17,685 bases of DNA from Bacteroidales bacterium (GTDB lineage: Bacteria > Bacteroidota > Bacteroidia > Bacteroidales > Muribaculaceae). The position numbers and the translations under genes were made by a program. A model generated the notes under the pieces. It saw nothing but the letters and a program-made list of their open reading frames with translations. It was not told the origin of the DNA and ran no database searches. Shown here one piece after another: positions 1 to 8,418 of this stretch; position 1 is the first letter of the stretch; each line of letters starts with the position of its first letter. The stretch covers positions 1 to 17,685 of the forward strand of contig SFNC01000033.1 in the NCBI GenBank assembly GCA_004554255.1. Reading direction: 5' to 3'.

Positions 1-603
1 GGTGGTGAGGCGGGCGAGGTATTTGCCGAGGATGTCGAACTCGAGGTTTACGGTTGTGCCGGGCTGGATGCGGCAGAAGTTGGTGTGCAGGTAGGTGTAG
101 GGGATGATTGCCACGCGGAAGGAGTCTGGCTCGGAGTCGCAGACGGTGAGGCTTACGCCGTTGACTGTTACTGAGCCTTTTTCTACTGTCATGTAGCCTT
201 TGGCGATGAGTTCGGGGCTTACGTCGTAGCGGAACCGGTAGTACCGGGAGCCGCCGTCGCACTCTTCAATGTCGGTGCAGACGGCAGTGGTGTCCACGTG
301 TCCCTGCACGATGTGTCCGTCAAGGCGTCCGTTCATGAGCATTGAGCGCTCAAGGTTTACGATGTCGCCGGGTCGGAGCATGCCGAGGTTGCTGCGCTGC
401 AGGGTTTCGCGGATGGCGGTGACGGTGTATATGCCGTCGGCGTCAATGTCTACTACGGTGAGGCACACGCCGTTATGGGCGACGGACTGGTCTATTTTCA
501 GCTCGTTTGCGAACGAGGATTTTATGCGGAGGTTAAGGTTTCCGTCGGCGAGACGGTCGGCGGCGACAACTGTTGCCGCTTCTTCAACAATTCCGGAGAA
601 CAT
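1..603 (-). CDS. ribE: Riboflavin synthase alpha subunit, 3' end cut by window
   Basis: Riboflavin synthase converts two 6,7-dimethyl-8-ribityllumazine molecules into riboflavin and a pyrimidine, the last step of vitamin B2 synthesis, in the cytoplasm. I read 201 codons on the minus strand with no stop before the left edge. The family is usually a little over 200 residues, so only a short tail is missing. The start ATG (601-603) gives MFSGIVEE, the family's signature N-terminus (usually MFTGIVE). The two tandem lumazine-binding repeats are visible: SVAHNGVCLTV at residues 40-50 and its partner KGSVTVNGVSLTV at 142-154, with GHIVQGHVD at 96-104 between them. The start lies 24 bases after the stop of the GH31 gene, so it is probably the last or a late gene of that transcript. 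Identification is firm; the link to its operon partners is positional only. Confidence 0.95.
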   Translation of the reverse strand, partial: MFSGIVEEAATVVAADRLADGNLNLRIKSSFANELKIDQSVAHNGVCLTVVDIDADGIYTVTAIRETLQRSNLGMLRPGDIVNLERSMLMNGRLDGHIVQGHVDTTAVCTDIEECDGGSRYYRFRYDVSPELIAKGYMTVEKGSVTVNGVSLTVCDSEPDSFRVAIIPYTYLHTNFCRIQPGTTVNLEFDILGKYLARLTT

Positions 604-627
604 ATATAAAATGTGTTGTCGAGGTTG

Positions 628-3006
628 TTAGAAATTCAGTGATACGTTTGCAGGTTGGAAAACTTTCCATGCAAAGTCTATGGTAACGGTGTGGTTTTCC
701 TTGTCGTAGTCGAAGCGTACGTTGCGTTTGTTAATGGTAACGGAACGGGGCTTTTTGTTCTGACGGAGCACCACGAGTTTTATGATTTTCTGAGAATGGG
801 CGTTGTTGTAAGAGCCCTGTGAGTCAAGAGTTATGGCAACTGTTTTGCCGGAGGCGTCGCCGGTGAGAGTTGTCACGCGTCCTTTTGCACCGGCGTGCGA
901 GGGCGTCTTCATGTCGTCCTCATAAATGATAGAGGATGTTACTGCCTGCGAGGGGTAATACTTGATTGTGAGACGCGAGGGGTCGTAGTTGCCGGTGTGC
1001 TTCATGGGCTGGTCGGCGAAGGTGAGGAATGCGCCGCTGCGTACGAACAGAGGAATTTTGTCCAGCGGAGCGGGGTAGTCCTTGATTTCGGTACCGCCCT
1101 TGTAAGCGATGTCGGGGTTGTAGAAGTCGAACCATTCTGAGCCTTTGGGGAGGATGACATTGCGGGAAGTCGCGCCCTGTTTCATGACGGGAGCAACGAG
1201 CACGTCGCGTCCCCAGAGGTATTGGTCGGAGATATTGTCGTAGTTTTCTGCGGGGTCCGAGGAGTGGAAGTTAAGCGGGCGTACCAGAGGCCAGCCCTTT
1301 GTGGAGTTCTCGTAGGCGAGGGAGTAGTTGTACGGCAGCCAGCGGTAGCGCTCCTTAATCAGTGGCAGGAGAATGTCTTTTTGGTCGGGGTAGCAGGTGG
1401 GTTCGGCCATGGCCTGTGCGTGCGTGCGGAGCATGGGCGAGAAGAGTCCGAGCTGGCACCAGCGGATGTAAAGTTCGGGGTCGGAGGGGTTCTCCGGGTC
1501 AATTGCGAAGCCGCCGACGTCGTGGCCCATGTATGCGAGTCCGCTGAGGCCGCTGTTGAGCATAATGCGCACCTGCGGTTCCAGGCCGCCCCATGAGCGT
1601 GAAACGTCTGTGCTCCAGGGGAAAACGCTGTAACGCTGTAGGCCGGTGGTGCCGCCGCGCATCATGGAAATAAGGCGACGGTCGGGGTACCGGTCCTTGA
1701 ACAGGTCGTAGATAATGGAGCTCCAGTCGTTACCGTACTGGTTGTGGTATAAACGTGCGGTAAGACCATTTGCGTGCAAGCCGGTTTCGGGGTGCACCTC
1801 CGGCTCGCCGAGGTCTCCCCACCAACCGCCTACGCCCATGTCGGTGAGGCGCTGATAGCGGCGTGCGAGCCATTTGCGGGTGTCGGGGTTGGAGACATCG
1901 AACATGCCGCCTTCGCCGACCCATATCTTCACTTCCTGGGGCGCTTTTCCGGTGCTGTCGGCAACGAAAATGCCCTGTTTAGCGAGGGTGTTGTAGTTCT
2001 CCAGAGCTTTGCCATTGCGGAGGACGTAAGGCTGGGAGATGGTGATGATGTTCACGCCTTTGCCGCGCAGATACTGCATCATGTCAACGGGGTCGGGCCA
2101 CTGGGCACGTTCCCACTCCAGGCGTCCCATGTCCTGTTCCTTGCCGTACCAGTAGAGGTCGAGCACCACACCGTCCAGGGGGTATCCGGCGGCGCGCAGC
2201 GAGTCCACTACATCCTCGGTTTCGCGCTGGGTCTTGTATCCGTATTTGGATGTTATGTATCCCAGAGACCACAGCGGGGGGAGGTCCTGGCGGCCGGTGA
2301 GCGAAGTCAGGGCCGTGGTGACGTCGGCGAGCGACGAGGCACCGTTGACATAATACCAGCTGACGGCCTTGGGGGATTCCGTGACGTATGTGATGGGGTT
2401 TGAGAGCGTCATTTTTGCGGCTCCGAAGTCATCGAAAACAATTGCGAAACCGTCTGAGGCGAGGAACAGCGGCATTGTGATGTTCATCTGGCTGATGCGC
2501 GGGTCGTTGCCGGTGTATCCGTAGTTCTGGCGGTTGTACATCACCAGTGTGTCGCCGCGCAGGTTGAGGCGATGTCCGCGCTCTCCGGCGCCGTAGAACG
2601 AGCCGGTGGCGTCCACGTCAAGCGAGAGGGACTGCTTACCTGCGGCGAAAGTGCGGATGCCGTTGTCCACGACCGTTTTTCCCTTTCCTCCGTCAATTGT
2701 GACCTTTCCGGAAGTCTCTACGGACACAGTCAGCCCGCAGAAATTGGCGCGCATGCCTTTTCCGTTGGCGTTCAGCGTGGTGCCAAGGTCTGATTCGTCA
2801 AGTACCGAGGCCATTCCGCCGGCCGTGCCGTCGACGCCTGCGGGGATGTTTATGACCTTAATGACATTGTCGGATAGGGCCACGGCTTTAACGACAGCGC
2901 CGTCCGGAGTTTTAACAGTGATATTCTGCGGATATTCCGCGAAAGCAGAGCCGACGCCGAGGAAAGCCGCGACGGCCATAACGAATATTCTGAAGCGGTT
3001 AGTCAT
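628..3006 (-). CDS. Secreted glycoside hydrolase family 31 alpha-glucosidase or alpha-glucosyltransferase
   Basis: A 792-residue GH31 enzyme acting on alpha-linked glucosides or xylosides, probably in the periplasm: residues 1-23 form a signal peptide ending AFA, followed by EYP. A beta-sandwich N-domain includes GAGERGHRLNLRGD (140-152). A (beta/alpha)8 barrel follows from about 240. The nucleophile is probably D398 in WWGDLGEPE, and the acid/base is probably D467 in PWSTDVSRSWGG; GHDVGGF (494-500) is also typical. The DLGEPE plus DVSRSWGG combination resembles the GH31 subgroup containing oligosaccharide 4-alpha-glucosyltransferases, so transfer rather than hydrolysis is possible; substrate cannot be set from sequence. 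The start follows a run of eight C residues on the coding strand. The stop of the upstream 591-residue membrane-protein gene is 28 bases away, and ribE follows. No SusC/SusD pair is adjacent, so this is not part of a visible polysaccharide utilisation locus. Confidence 0.92.
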   Translation of the reverse strand: MTNRFRIFVMAVAAFLGVGSAFAEYPQNITVKTPDGAVVKAVALSDNVIKVINIPAGVDGTAGGMASVLDESDLGTTLNANGKGMRANFCGLTVSVETSGKVTIDGGKGKTVVDNGIRTFAAGKQSLSLDVDATGSFYGAGERGHRLNLRGDTLVMYNRQNYGYTGNDPRISQMNITMPLFLASDGFAIVFDDFGAAKMTLSNPITYVTESPKAVSWYYVNGASSLADVTTALTSLTGRQDLPPLWSLGYITSKYGYKTQRETEDVVDSLRAAGYPLDGVVLDLYWYGKEQDMGRLEWERAQWPDPVDMMQYLRGKGVNIITISQPYVLRNGKALENYNTLAKQGIFVADSTGKAPQEVKIWVGEGGMFDVSNPDTRKWLARRYQRLTDMGVGGWWGDLGEPEVHPETGLHANGLTARLYHNQYGNDWSSIIYDLFKDRYPDRRLISMMRGGTTGLQRYSVFPWSTDVSRSWGGLEPQVRIMLNSGLSGLAYMGHDVGGFAIDPENPSDPELYIRWCQLGLFSPMLRTHAQAMAEPTCYPDQKDILLPLIKERYRWLPYNYSLAYENSTKGWPLVRPLNFHSSDPAENYDNISDQYLWGRDVLVAPVMKQGATSRNVILPKGSEWFDFYNPDIAYKGGTEIKDYPAPLDKIPLFVRSGAFLTFADQPMKHTGNYDPSRLTIKYYPSQAVTSSIIYEDDMKTPSHAGAKGRVTTLTGDASGKTVAITLDSQGSYNNAHSQKIIKLVVLRQNKKPRSVTINKRNVRFDYDKENHTVTIDFAWKVFQPANVSLNF

Positions 3007-3034
3007 GTCGGGGGGGGATGTAATGGTTTAAAAA

Positions 3035-4810
3035 TCAGGGATCTACTTTGCATTCCCAGCCGTAGACGACGATTTTGCCGTCGGCGGTGTAGGGACCTGC
3101 CGCGATATTCTTTTTGGCTTTTTCCTTGCGTGCGCCGAGGTTCAGGTGCTCAATCATCTGGTTGAAGGTCTTGGACTTGGCGAGTTTTGTTTTCCATGTG
3201 CCCTTGAGGTTGTCGGCCTTGTAGTTGTTCAGGTCGTCGAACAGGCCCTGGAGGAGTGCGAATTTTTCCATGCTTTCGCGAGACCAGGTCTTGTTTTCGT
3301 CCAGATATTTGATGGCGGCTGCATCGTCGGTATTGAGGTTTGCAGCCTGTGCGGCGGGTTTTTCGGGCTGCTGAGGCTTAGCCTGAACGTCCTCGGCGGG
3401 TTTTGCGAAGATCGAAGTCTTGGGAGCCTTAACCTCCTGTCCTGCAGCAGAGTCGGCAACAACCTGCGCAGAGTCTGCGGCCTGTGCCGCGGGTGCCAGG
3501 TGCGACTCGGAGCTGCGCGAGCACGTGCCGCACAGCCACATGAAGATTATGCCGAGCAGCAGGCCTGCTCCGGCGTATATGAGCTTGGACATCAGCGGCG
3601 AGCCTTTGCCTACGAACCCGAGGTGGTTTGTGCGGGTGGGGCCTTCCTGGATGTCGTCAAGGAGAGCGTATCCTTCCAGGGGGCTCTCGGTGAGGGCCTT
3701 CTTGCTGTATATCTCGAACTTGATGGGCGCGCCAAGGTCGCTTGAGATAACGGGTACCTCAAAGCGGTAGACCTTGCGTTTTTCCTGCATCTGCACCAGG
3801 GCGCGGGTGGAGGAGGCCAGGTCCATGTTTCCGGAGTAAGTGAAGAAACCGTCGCAGGAGATCTGTACGGAGGCGTGGCGCAGCTGGTCCGGTGTGAACG
3901 ATTTTCCGTCGCGGGTAATCTCGGTTCCGTTAACGCGGATGTCGCAGTCGGTGAGCTGGTCGCGGGTTGTCTGTGAGGTGATGTAGAACGACGAGGGCGT
4001 GATGAGCTTGTGGGAGTCGGTGGTGGCCACCGGCTGGGGCGTAAACTCTTTTGAGGCGACGATTTCCTCGTCTATAACGTCCTCGAAGCCGGGTCTGCGC
4101 CACACCACGGTGAGGGGGGCGTCGAGAGTGCCGCGGATGGGCTTGTCCAGGAGGCGTCCGAATACGTGAGCGGTAAATCCGTCGTCGCTTTTTTCGGGAG
4201 GGAGAATCACGGCCTCGTCGCCGAGCGGGAGCTCGCCGAGGTTGGCGGCATTTACGGTGTAGGGGAGGTCGGCGTCGGTGATGATAACGCCTTTATAGGG
4301 GAGGTATGCCTGCTGGAAAATTCCGCGGCCGCAGTAGTCGGCGATGGATAGGCCGGTGTCGCCGCCGTACTGGCGCCATGCGTATCCGGTGCCGCGAGAG
4401 GCGGTGAGGGCGGGAGCGCCCTTGGCGTTGGGGTATTCGATATTGAAGGCTTCGCGCAGCTCGGCTACATCGTCGTTGCTGACTTCGGTGTTGCTGATTT
4501 TACGCGTTGTGAGTCTGACGATTTCCTCCATCTCGCGGCCGGTGATAACGGTATCGCCGGGGACGTAAATCCAGGTGGCGAGGTGGTGCCCGGTAAACGG
4601 CGGGATGGTGCGCAGGATAATGAAGAATATACCGTCGTCGGTGCTCTTCAGCATGTAGAAAATATTTTTTTCCTCGGGATTGTAGTCCACGAGGCTGACG
4701 GCGTCCTTAAGGTCCGTGACGTGGCGGCGCACATCCTCGTTGGGGTTGAGATTGAAGATGCTTTTCAGATTTGCGCCGCTGCGCGTGATGTATAGTTGTA
4801 ACTTGTTCAT
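3035..4810 (-). CDS. Hypothetical single-pass membrane protein with extracytoplasmic C-terminal domain
   Basis: A 591-residue protein that I do not recognise. It has no N-terminal signal. Residues 1-400 look soluble, with mixed alpha/beta composition, many aromatic residues and few cysteines. One strong hydrophobic segment lies at about 408-427 (MSKLIYAGAGLLLGIIFMWL), preceded by Lys and followed by CGTCSRSS. After it come a low-complexity Ala/Gln/Pro/Lys linker (about 438-490) and a C-terminal domain of about 100 residues (492-591) ending GWECKVDP. A likely topology is N-in/C-out, with a large cytoplasmic domain joined through a flexible periplasmic linker to a small periplasmic domain. It is the first gene of the unit with GH31 and ribE, with a promoter-like site about 70 bases upstream. 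Start ATG at 4808-4810. The reading frame is certain to be real (long, codon use like its neighbours); the function is unknown. Confidence 0.85.
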   Translation of the reverse strand: MNKLQLYITRSGANLKSIFNLNPNEDVRRHVTDLKDAVSLVDYNPEEKNIFYMLKSTDDGIFFIILRTIPPFTGHHLATWIYVPGDTVITGREMEEIVRLTTRKISNTEVSNDDVAELREAFNIEYPNAKGAPALTASRGTGYAWRQYGGDTGLSIADYCGRGIFQQAYLPYKGVIITDADLPYTVNAANLGELPLGDEAVILPPEKSDDGFTAHVFGRLLDKPIRGTLDAPLTVVWRRPGFEDVIDEEIVASKEFTPQPVATTDSHKLITPSSFYITSQTTRDQLTDCDIRVNGTEITRDGKSFTPDQLRHASVQISCDGFFTYSGNMDLASSTRALVQMQEKRKVYRFEVPVISSDLGAPIKFEIYSKKALTESPLEGYALLDDIQEGPTRTNHLGFVGKGSPLMSKLIYAGAGLLLGIIFMWLCGTCSRSSESHLAPAAQAADSAQVVADSAAGQEVKAPKTSIFAKPAEDVQAKPQQPEKPAAQAANLNTDDAAAIKYLDENKTWSRESMEKFALLQGLFDDLNNYKADNLKGTWKTKLAKSKTFNQMIEHLNLGARKEKAKKNIAAGPYTADGKIVVYGWECKVDP

Positions 4811-5072
4811 TTACAGTTGGATAATAAGCATGTTTGGAGAATTAAGGGCATATAATCCCCATAGTAAGTAAAATCAATTACAAAGGTACGAAAATTTTGT
4901 CTGAAAAGTCAAGAAGAAACAGCAAAAATTTCCAATGATAAATTTTGCATGAACAATAATTGCAAAAAGGTGTTATAAATTTCAAACGGGACAAAATCCA
5001 TAATCCTTCAGCCCCGAGAGAAAAACGAAAAGTAATCAAAAAAATATAATCATTTTTCAACACATTTAAGTT
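4811..5072. other. AT-rich divergent intergenic region
   Basis: 262 bases between the divergent minus-strand unit and the plus-strand barrel gene. Apart from the minus-strand promoter at 4881-4912 it holds no credible gene. For the plus-strand gene I see only near matches to the -7 consensus, such as TAAATTTC at 4976-4983, without a properly spaced -33, so I do not call that promoter. Confidence 0.6.
4881..4912 (-). promoter_or_regulatory. Putative Bacteroidetes sigma-A promoter for the 591-residue protein/GH31/ribE unit
   Basis: On the minus strand the -7 box TACCTTTG (4888-4881) matches TAnnTTTG exactly. A partial -33 element, TTG (4912-4910), lies 21 bases upstream. The predicted leader to the ATG at 4810 is about 65 bases. 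The -7 is convincing; the -33 is weak. Confidence 0.5.
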
Positions 5073-5591
5073 ATGAAACGAATACTCCTTACCCTTAGTC
5101 TGCTTGTGGCACTCGCAGTAGGCGCAAGCGCACAAAAAGTACAACTCCAGCTCGGTTACGGCGGTTACACAATGATGGACTGCTGCGACATGCACGACGG
5201 CGGCGCGGACGTGAACACCGCATGGGGTGCCGTTACCGCAGGTGTTAACTTAAAGGTAGCCAAGAACTTAAGCGTAGGCGCAAGCTACACATTCTCGTCA
5301 AGCGACTACAAGCATATTGATGATGCCAACATCTATTATCACGTTATTATGCTGAATGGACGATATGACTATTACCGCAACAATATCGTGAAACTTTACG
5401 CTCACTTAGGCATCGGTGTGGATATTTCGCACATGACTTATCATGACCACAGCAAGAACAAGGGTTATTTCGCCATGCAGGCCTCGCCTCTCGGCGCGGA
5501 AGTAAGCCTGAACCGCAACTGGGCAATGTTCGGCGAACTTGGCTTCGGCGCACAGGGTCTGCTGCAGGTTGGTGTACGCCTCAACTTGTGA
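5073..5591 (+). CDS. Small outer-membrane beta-barrel protein
   Basis: A 172-residue exported protein. The signal peptide MKRILLTLSLLVALAVGASA is probably cleaved before Q21. The mature part alternates hydrophobic and polar residues with many Gly, Tyr and Asn, as in 8-stranded outer-membrane barrels; for example AVTAGVNLKVAKNLSVGASY (about 53-72) and a closing strand GLLQVGVRLNL (162-172). It ends in Leu rather than the more usual aromatic residue. Two predicted loops are rich in potential metal ligands: MMDCCDMHD (34-42) and HMTYHDHS (120-127). The gene is monocistronic and faces nrdG, with a shared hairpin just after its stop. No specific family is recognised; porin-like, OmpX-like or adhesin-like roles all remain possible. 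Confidence 0.85.
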   Translation: MKRILLTLSLLVALAVGASAQKVQLQLGYGGYTMMDCCDMHDGGADVNTAWGAVTAGVNLKVAKNLSVGASYTFSSSDYKHIDDANIYYHVIMLNGRYDYYRNNIVKLYAHLGIGVDISHMTYHDHSKNKGYFAMQASPLGAEVSLNRNWAMFGELGFGAQGLLQVGVRLNL

Positions 5592-5658
5592 AGGACAGTA
5601 AAAAGGGTGGCGAAGCTGTTCCCGCCCCGCGTCATATTTGATTTGCTTATTATCTGCC

Positions 5659-6156
5659 TCAAAAGGTGTGTCCGTCTTCTGCGGGCGCACCTTTTTGCTG
5701 ATGCAAGTGTATGATTCTCTGATTGTCGGAGCCGCGGAAGCGCAGGGTGGTGTCGCGCCTGTCGGCGATGTACGGGCCGTCCACCAGCACGTCTATTGCG
5801 GCGAGAATACCGGTGTATTCGGGCTTTTCGCGCAGTTCCTCCAGGGTGAATCCGGTGTAGCACCATACCGTATGGCCGGCGCGGTGGATGCGATCGGCCA
5901 GCTCGGCGAGCAGGTCAAGCGGCTGATACATAGGGTCTCCACCGCTAAAAGTGACATCGAAGTCGTTCTCGGTGACAATCTCCATGATGCTGTTTACGGT
6001 CATGGGCCTGCCGGCGCAGAAGTCCCACGACTGAGGGTTGTGGCATCCGGGGCAGGCGTGGTGGCATCCGGCGAAGTAGATGGCGGTTCGGAGCCCCGGC
6101 CCGTCGACCGAGGTTCCTTCCACTATATCAAGTACTTGCAGGGTATTTTCCGCCAT
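5659..6156 (-). CDS. nrdG: Anaerobic ribonucleoside-triphosphate reductase activating protein
   Basis: A 165-residue radical SAM activase that uses S-adenosylmethionine and a 4Fe-4S cluster to make the glycyl radical on NrdD, in the cytoplasm under anaerobiosis. The cluster ligands are C31, C35 and C38 in CHHACPGC, the CX3CX2C radical SAM motif, preceded by GPGLRTAIYFAGC. SGGDP (about 91-95) is the usual SAM-contacting GGDP motif. Length is normal for NrdG. The start ATG (6154-6156) lies six bases after the nrdD stop, as expected for a tightly coupled nrdD-nrdG operon. The last dozen codons also form a hairpin terminator (5661-5696), so the C-terminal tail (roughly KGAPAEDGHTF) may be shaped by RNA structure. 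Identification is firm. Confidence 0.96.
   Translation of the reverse strand: MAENTLQVLDIVEGTSVDGPGLRTAIYFAGCHHACPGCHNPQSWDFCAGRPMTVNSIMEIVTENDFDVTFSGGDPMYQPLDLLAELADRIHRAGHTVWCYTGFTLEELREKPEYTGILAAIDVLVDGPYIADRRDTTLRFRGSDNQRIIHLHQQKGAPAEDGHTF
5661..5696. terminator. Hairpin terminator shared by convergent genes, inside the 3' end of nrdG
   Basis: AAAAGGTG (5661-5668) pairs perfectly with CACCTTTT (5688-5695), with CCG/CGG pairing available inside the loop, and the right arm ends in five Ts. Read on the plus strand it is an intrinsic terminator for the barrel gene, 70 bases after its stop. Read on the minus strand it ends in TTTT at the nrdG stop codon, so it may serve both directions. Confidence 0.65.
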
Positions 6157-6162
6157 AGCTCC

Positions 6163-8370
6163 TTATTTGTGGACCACGCGGTCCTTGAGCTCGGCGAGTT
6201 TCGCAGAGTTCCATCGGTCGGTGGTACCCACCAGGTATCCGGTGATGCGCTGCAGCTTGTCGATGTTGTGGCTGTGGCAGTTGGGGCACTCGTCAAGCTT
6301 CTGGGCGGCATCCTCGTAGCCGCAGTCCATGCAGCGGTTGCGGTTGTGGTTTACCGAGCAATATCCGATGTTGTGTTTGTCCATCAGGTCCACAATGTTG
6401 CTGATGGCCTCGGGATTATGCGTGGCATCGCCGTCAATTTCCACATAGAAGATGTGTCCGCCGCCGGTGAGCTCGTGGTACGGAGCCTCGATTTTCGCCT
6501 TGTGCCTGGGCGAGCATTTGTAATACACCGGTACGTGGTTGGAGTTGGTGTAATAAATCTTGTCGGTGATGCCGGGGATTACGCCGAAAGACTTGCGGTC
6601 TTTTGCGGTGAATTTGCCAGACAGGCCCTCGGCGGGGGTGGCCAGGATGGAGAAATTGTGCTGATAGGTCTCCGAGAACTCGTTTGCGCGCGAGCGCATG
6701 TGGCTGATGATGCGCAGTCCCAACGCCTGGGCGTCGGCGCTTTCACCGTGGTGTTTGCCGGTAAGTGCTATCAGGCATTCGGCCAGTCCGATAAATCCGA
6801 TTCCGAGAGTGCCCTGATTCAGAACGGGTTCTATGCGGTCGGTGGGGGCCAGCTTGTCGGCACCGGTCCACAGTTCGGACATAACCAGCGGGAACTGTTT
6901 TGCGAGAGCTGTTTTCTGGAAATTAAAGCGGTCGTTGAGCTGTCGGGCGGTGATTTCCATTACCTCGTCAAGCTTTCCGAAGAATCTGCGGATGCGCTCT
7001 TCGGTGTCCTTTATGGCCATGCACTCAATGGCGATGCGAACGATGTTTATGGTTGAGAAAGAGAGGTTTCCGCGTCCTATAGAGGTCTTTTCTCCGAAGC
7101 GGTTCTCGAATACGCGCGTGCGGCAGCCCATGGTCGCTACCTCATATTTATAACGTTCGGGGTCCTCGGCATTCCATTTTTCGTGGAAGTTGAAGGTGGC
7201 GTCCAGGTTTACGAAGTTCGGGAAGAAGCGACGTGCTGTAACCTTGCATGCCAGCTGGTACAGGTCATAGTTGGGGTCTTCGGGGAGGTAGCTCACGCCG
7301 CGTTTCTTTTTCCAGATCTGAATGGGGAAAATCGCTGTTGCGCCATTGCCGACGCCCTCGTATGTGGAGTGCAGCAGCTCGCGGATGATGCAGCGGCCCT
7401 CGGCCGAGGTGTCTGTTCCGTAGTTTATAGAGCTGAAAACCACCTGGTTACCTCCGCGCGAGTGTATGGTGTTCATGTTGTGGATAAACGCCTCCATGGC
7501 CTGATGCACGCGTGCTACGGTCTGGTTCATGGCGTGCTGCAGGGCGCGTTCTTCGCCTGAGAGGCCATCCAGCGGGCGCTTTACGTAGTCCTTGAGCGGG
7601 GCGTCAAAGTGTGCGCTGAGGTCAATACCGACTACCTCGCCGACTTTCTTGAGTTCTTCAATGTACGATGAGCGCACGAACGGTGCCAGGTAGAAGTCGA
7701 AGGCCGGAATCGCCTGTCCGCCGTGCATCTCGTTCTGTGCGGTCTCAAGCGATATGCACGCTATGATTGCCGCGGTTTCTATGCGTTTTGCCGGGCGGCT
7801 TTCGCTGTGTCCGGCGATGAATCCGTAGTGCAGAATCTTGTTGAGGGGATGCTGTACGCAGGTCAGGGACTTGGTGGGGTAGTAGTCCTTGTCGTGAATG
7901 TGCAGGTATCCGTTGCGCACGGCCTCGCGGGCCTCTTCGCTGAGGAGATAGTCGTCTACGAATGGCTTTGTGGTCTCGCTGGCGAACTTCATCATCATTC
8001 CCGCCGGCGAATCCGTGTTCATGTTCGCGTTCTCGCGGGTGATGTCGTTGTTTTTCGCCTCGATTATCTCAAGGAAGATGTCGCGGGTCTTGGCGCGGCG
8101 GGCAATGCTGCGTTTGTCGCGATAGGCTATGTATTTTTTGGCGACCTCTTTGCGCGGGCTTTTCATCAGCTCGAACTCCACGCGGTCCTGAATCTGCTCT
8201 ACGGTCATGCACTCTTCGCCGGAGACGGAGATTCGGTCTGTGATTTTATTTATAAGGGTTTCGTCCTCGCCGAGCTCGGTCTGGAGCATAGCTTTGCGTA
8301 TGGCGGCTTTGATTTTTTCTTCGTTAAAGCCCACGACGCGTCCGTCGCGTTTGACAATGGTCTGTATCAT
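6163..8370 (-). CDS. nrdD: Anaerobic (class III) ribonucleoside-triphosphate reductase
   Basis: A 735-residue glycyl-radical enzyme that reduces ribonucleoside triphosphates to dNTPs without oxygen. An ATP-cone regulatory domain covers about residues 3-92 (VKRDGRVVGFNEEKIKAAI), which senses ATP/dATP. The catalytic ten-stranded barrel follows, with QNEMHGGQ (212-219) and ATMGCRT, where C416 is the likely thiyl-forming cysteine. The zinc site is C680, C683, C695 and C698 (two CxxC pairs). The glycyl radical is probably G711 in RITGYL, by analogy with the RVSGY motif of pyruvate formate-lyase; G715 is the alternative. All key elements are present. Start ATG at 8368-8370; nrdG follows six bases after its stop. 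A promoter with both boxes lies at 8419-8450, and two direct repeats further upstream may be operators. No NrdR-box palindrome was seen. Confidence 0.97.
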   Translation of the reverse strand: MIQTIVKRDGRVVGFNEEKIKAAIRKAMLQTELGEDETLINKITDRISVSGEECMTVEQIQDRVEFELMKSPRKEVAKKYIAYRDKRSIARRAKTRDIFLEIIEAKNNDITRENANMNTDSPAGMMMKFASETTKPFVDDYLLSEEAREAVRNGYLHIHDKDYYPTKSLTCVQHPLNKILHYGFIAGHSESRPAKRIETAAIIACISLETAQNEMHGGQAIPAFDFYLAPFVRSSYIEELKKVGEVVGIDLSAHFDAPLKDYVKRPLDGLSGEERALQHAMNQTVARVHQAMEAFIHNMNTIHSRGGNQVVFSSINYGTDTSAEGRCIIRELLHSTYEGVGNGATAIFPIQIWKKKRGVSYLPEDPNYDLYQLACKVTARRFFPNFVNLDATFNFHEKWNAEDPERYKYEVATMGCRTRVFENRFGEKTSIGRGNLSFSTINIVRIAIECMAIKDTEERIRRFFGKLDEVMEITARQLNDRFNFQKTALAKQFPLVMSELWTGADKLAPTDRIEPVLNQGTLGIGFIGLAECLIALTGKHHGESADAQALGLRIISHMRSRANEFSETYQHNFSILATPAEGLSGKFTAKDRKSFGVIPGITDKIYYTNSNHVPVYYKCSPRHKAKIEAPYHELTGGGHIFYVEIDGDATHNPEAISNIVDLMDKHNIGYCSVNHNRNRCMDCGYEDAAQKLDECPNCHSHNIDKLQRITGYLVGTTDRWNSAKLAELKDRVVHK

Positions 8371-8418
8371 TTTATTGGGAATAGCGGAGGGAAGTTAAGT
8401 ATGGTTAGATTCTGCGTA

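Noticed and set aside
5638..7056. 472-codon open frame on the plus strand
   Set aside because: It lies antisense to nrdG and the 3' half of nrdD, which have full family motifs. The translation is biased to Gly/Val/Ala with no recognisable domain, as expected for the reverse of a high-GC gene.
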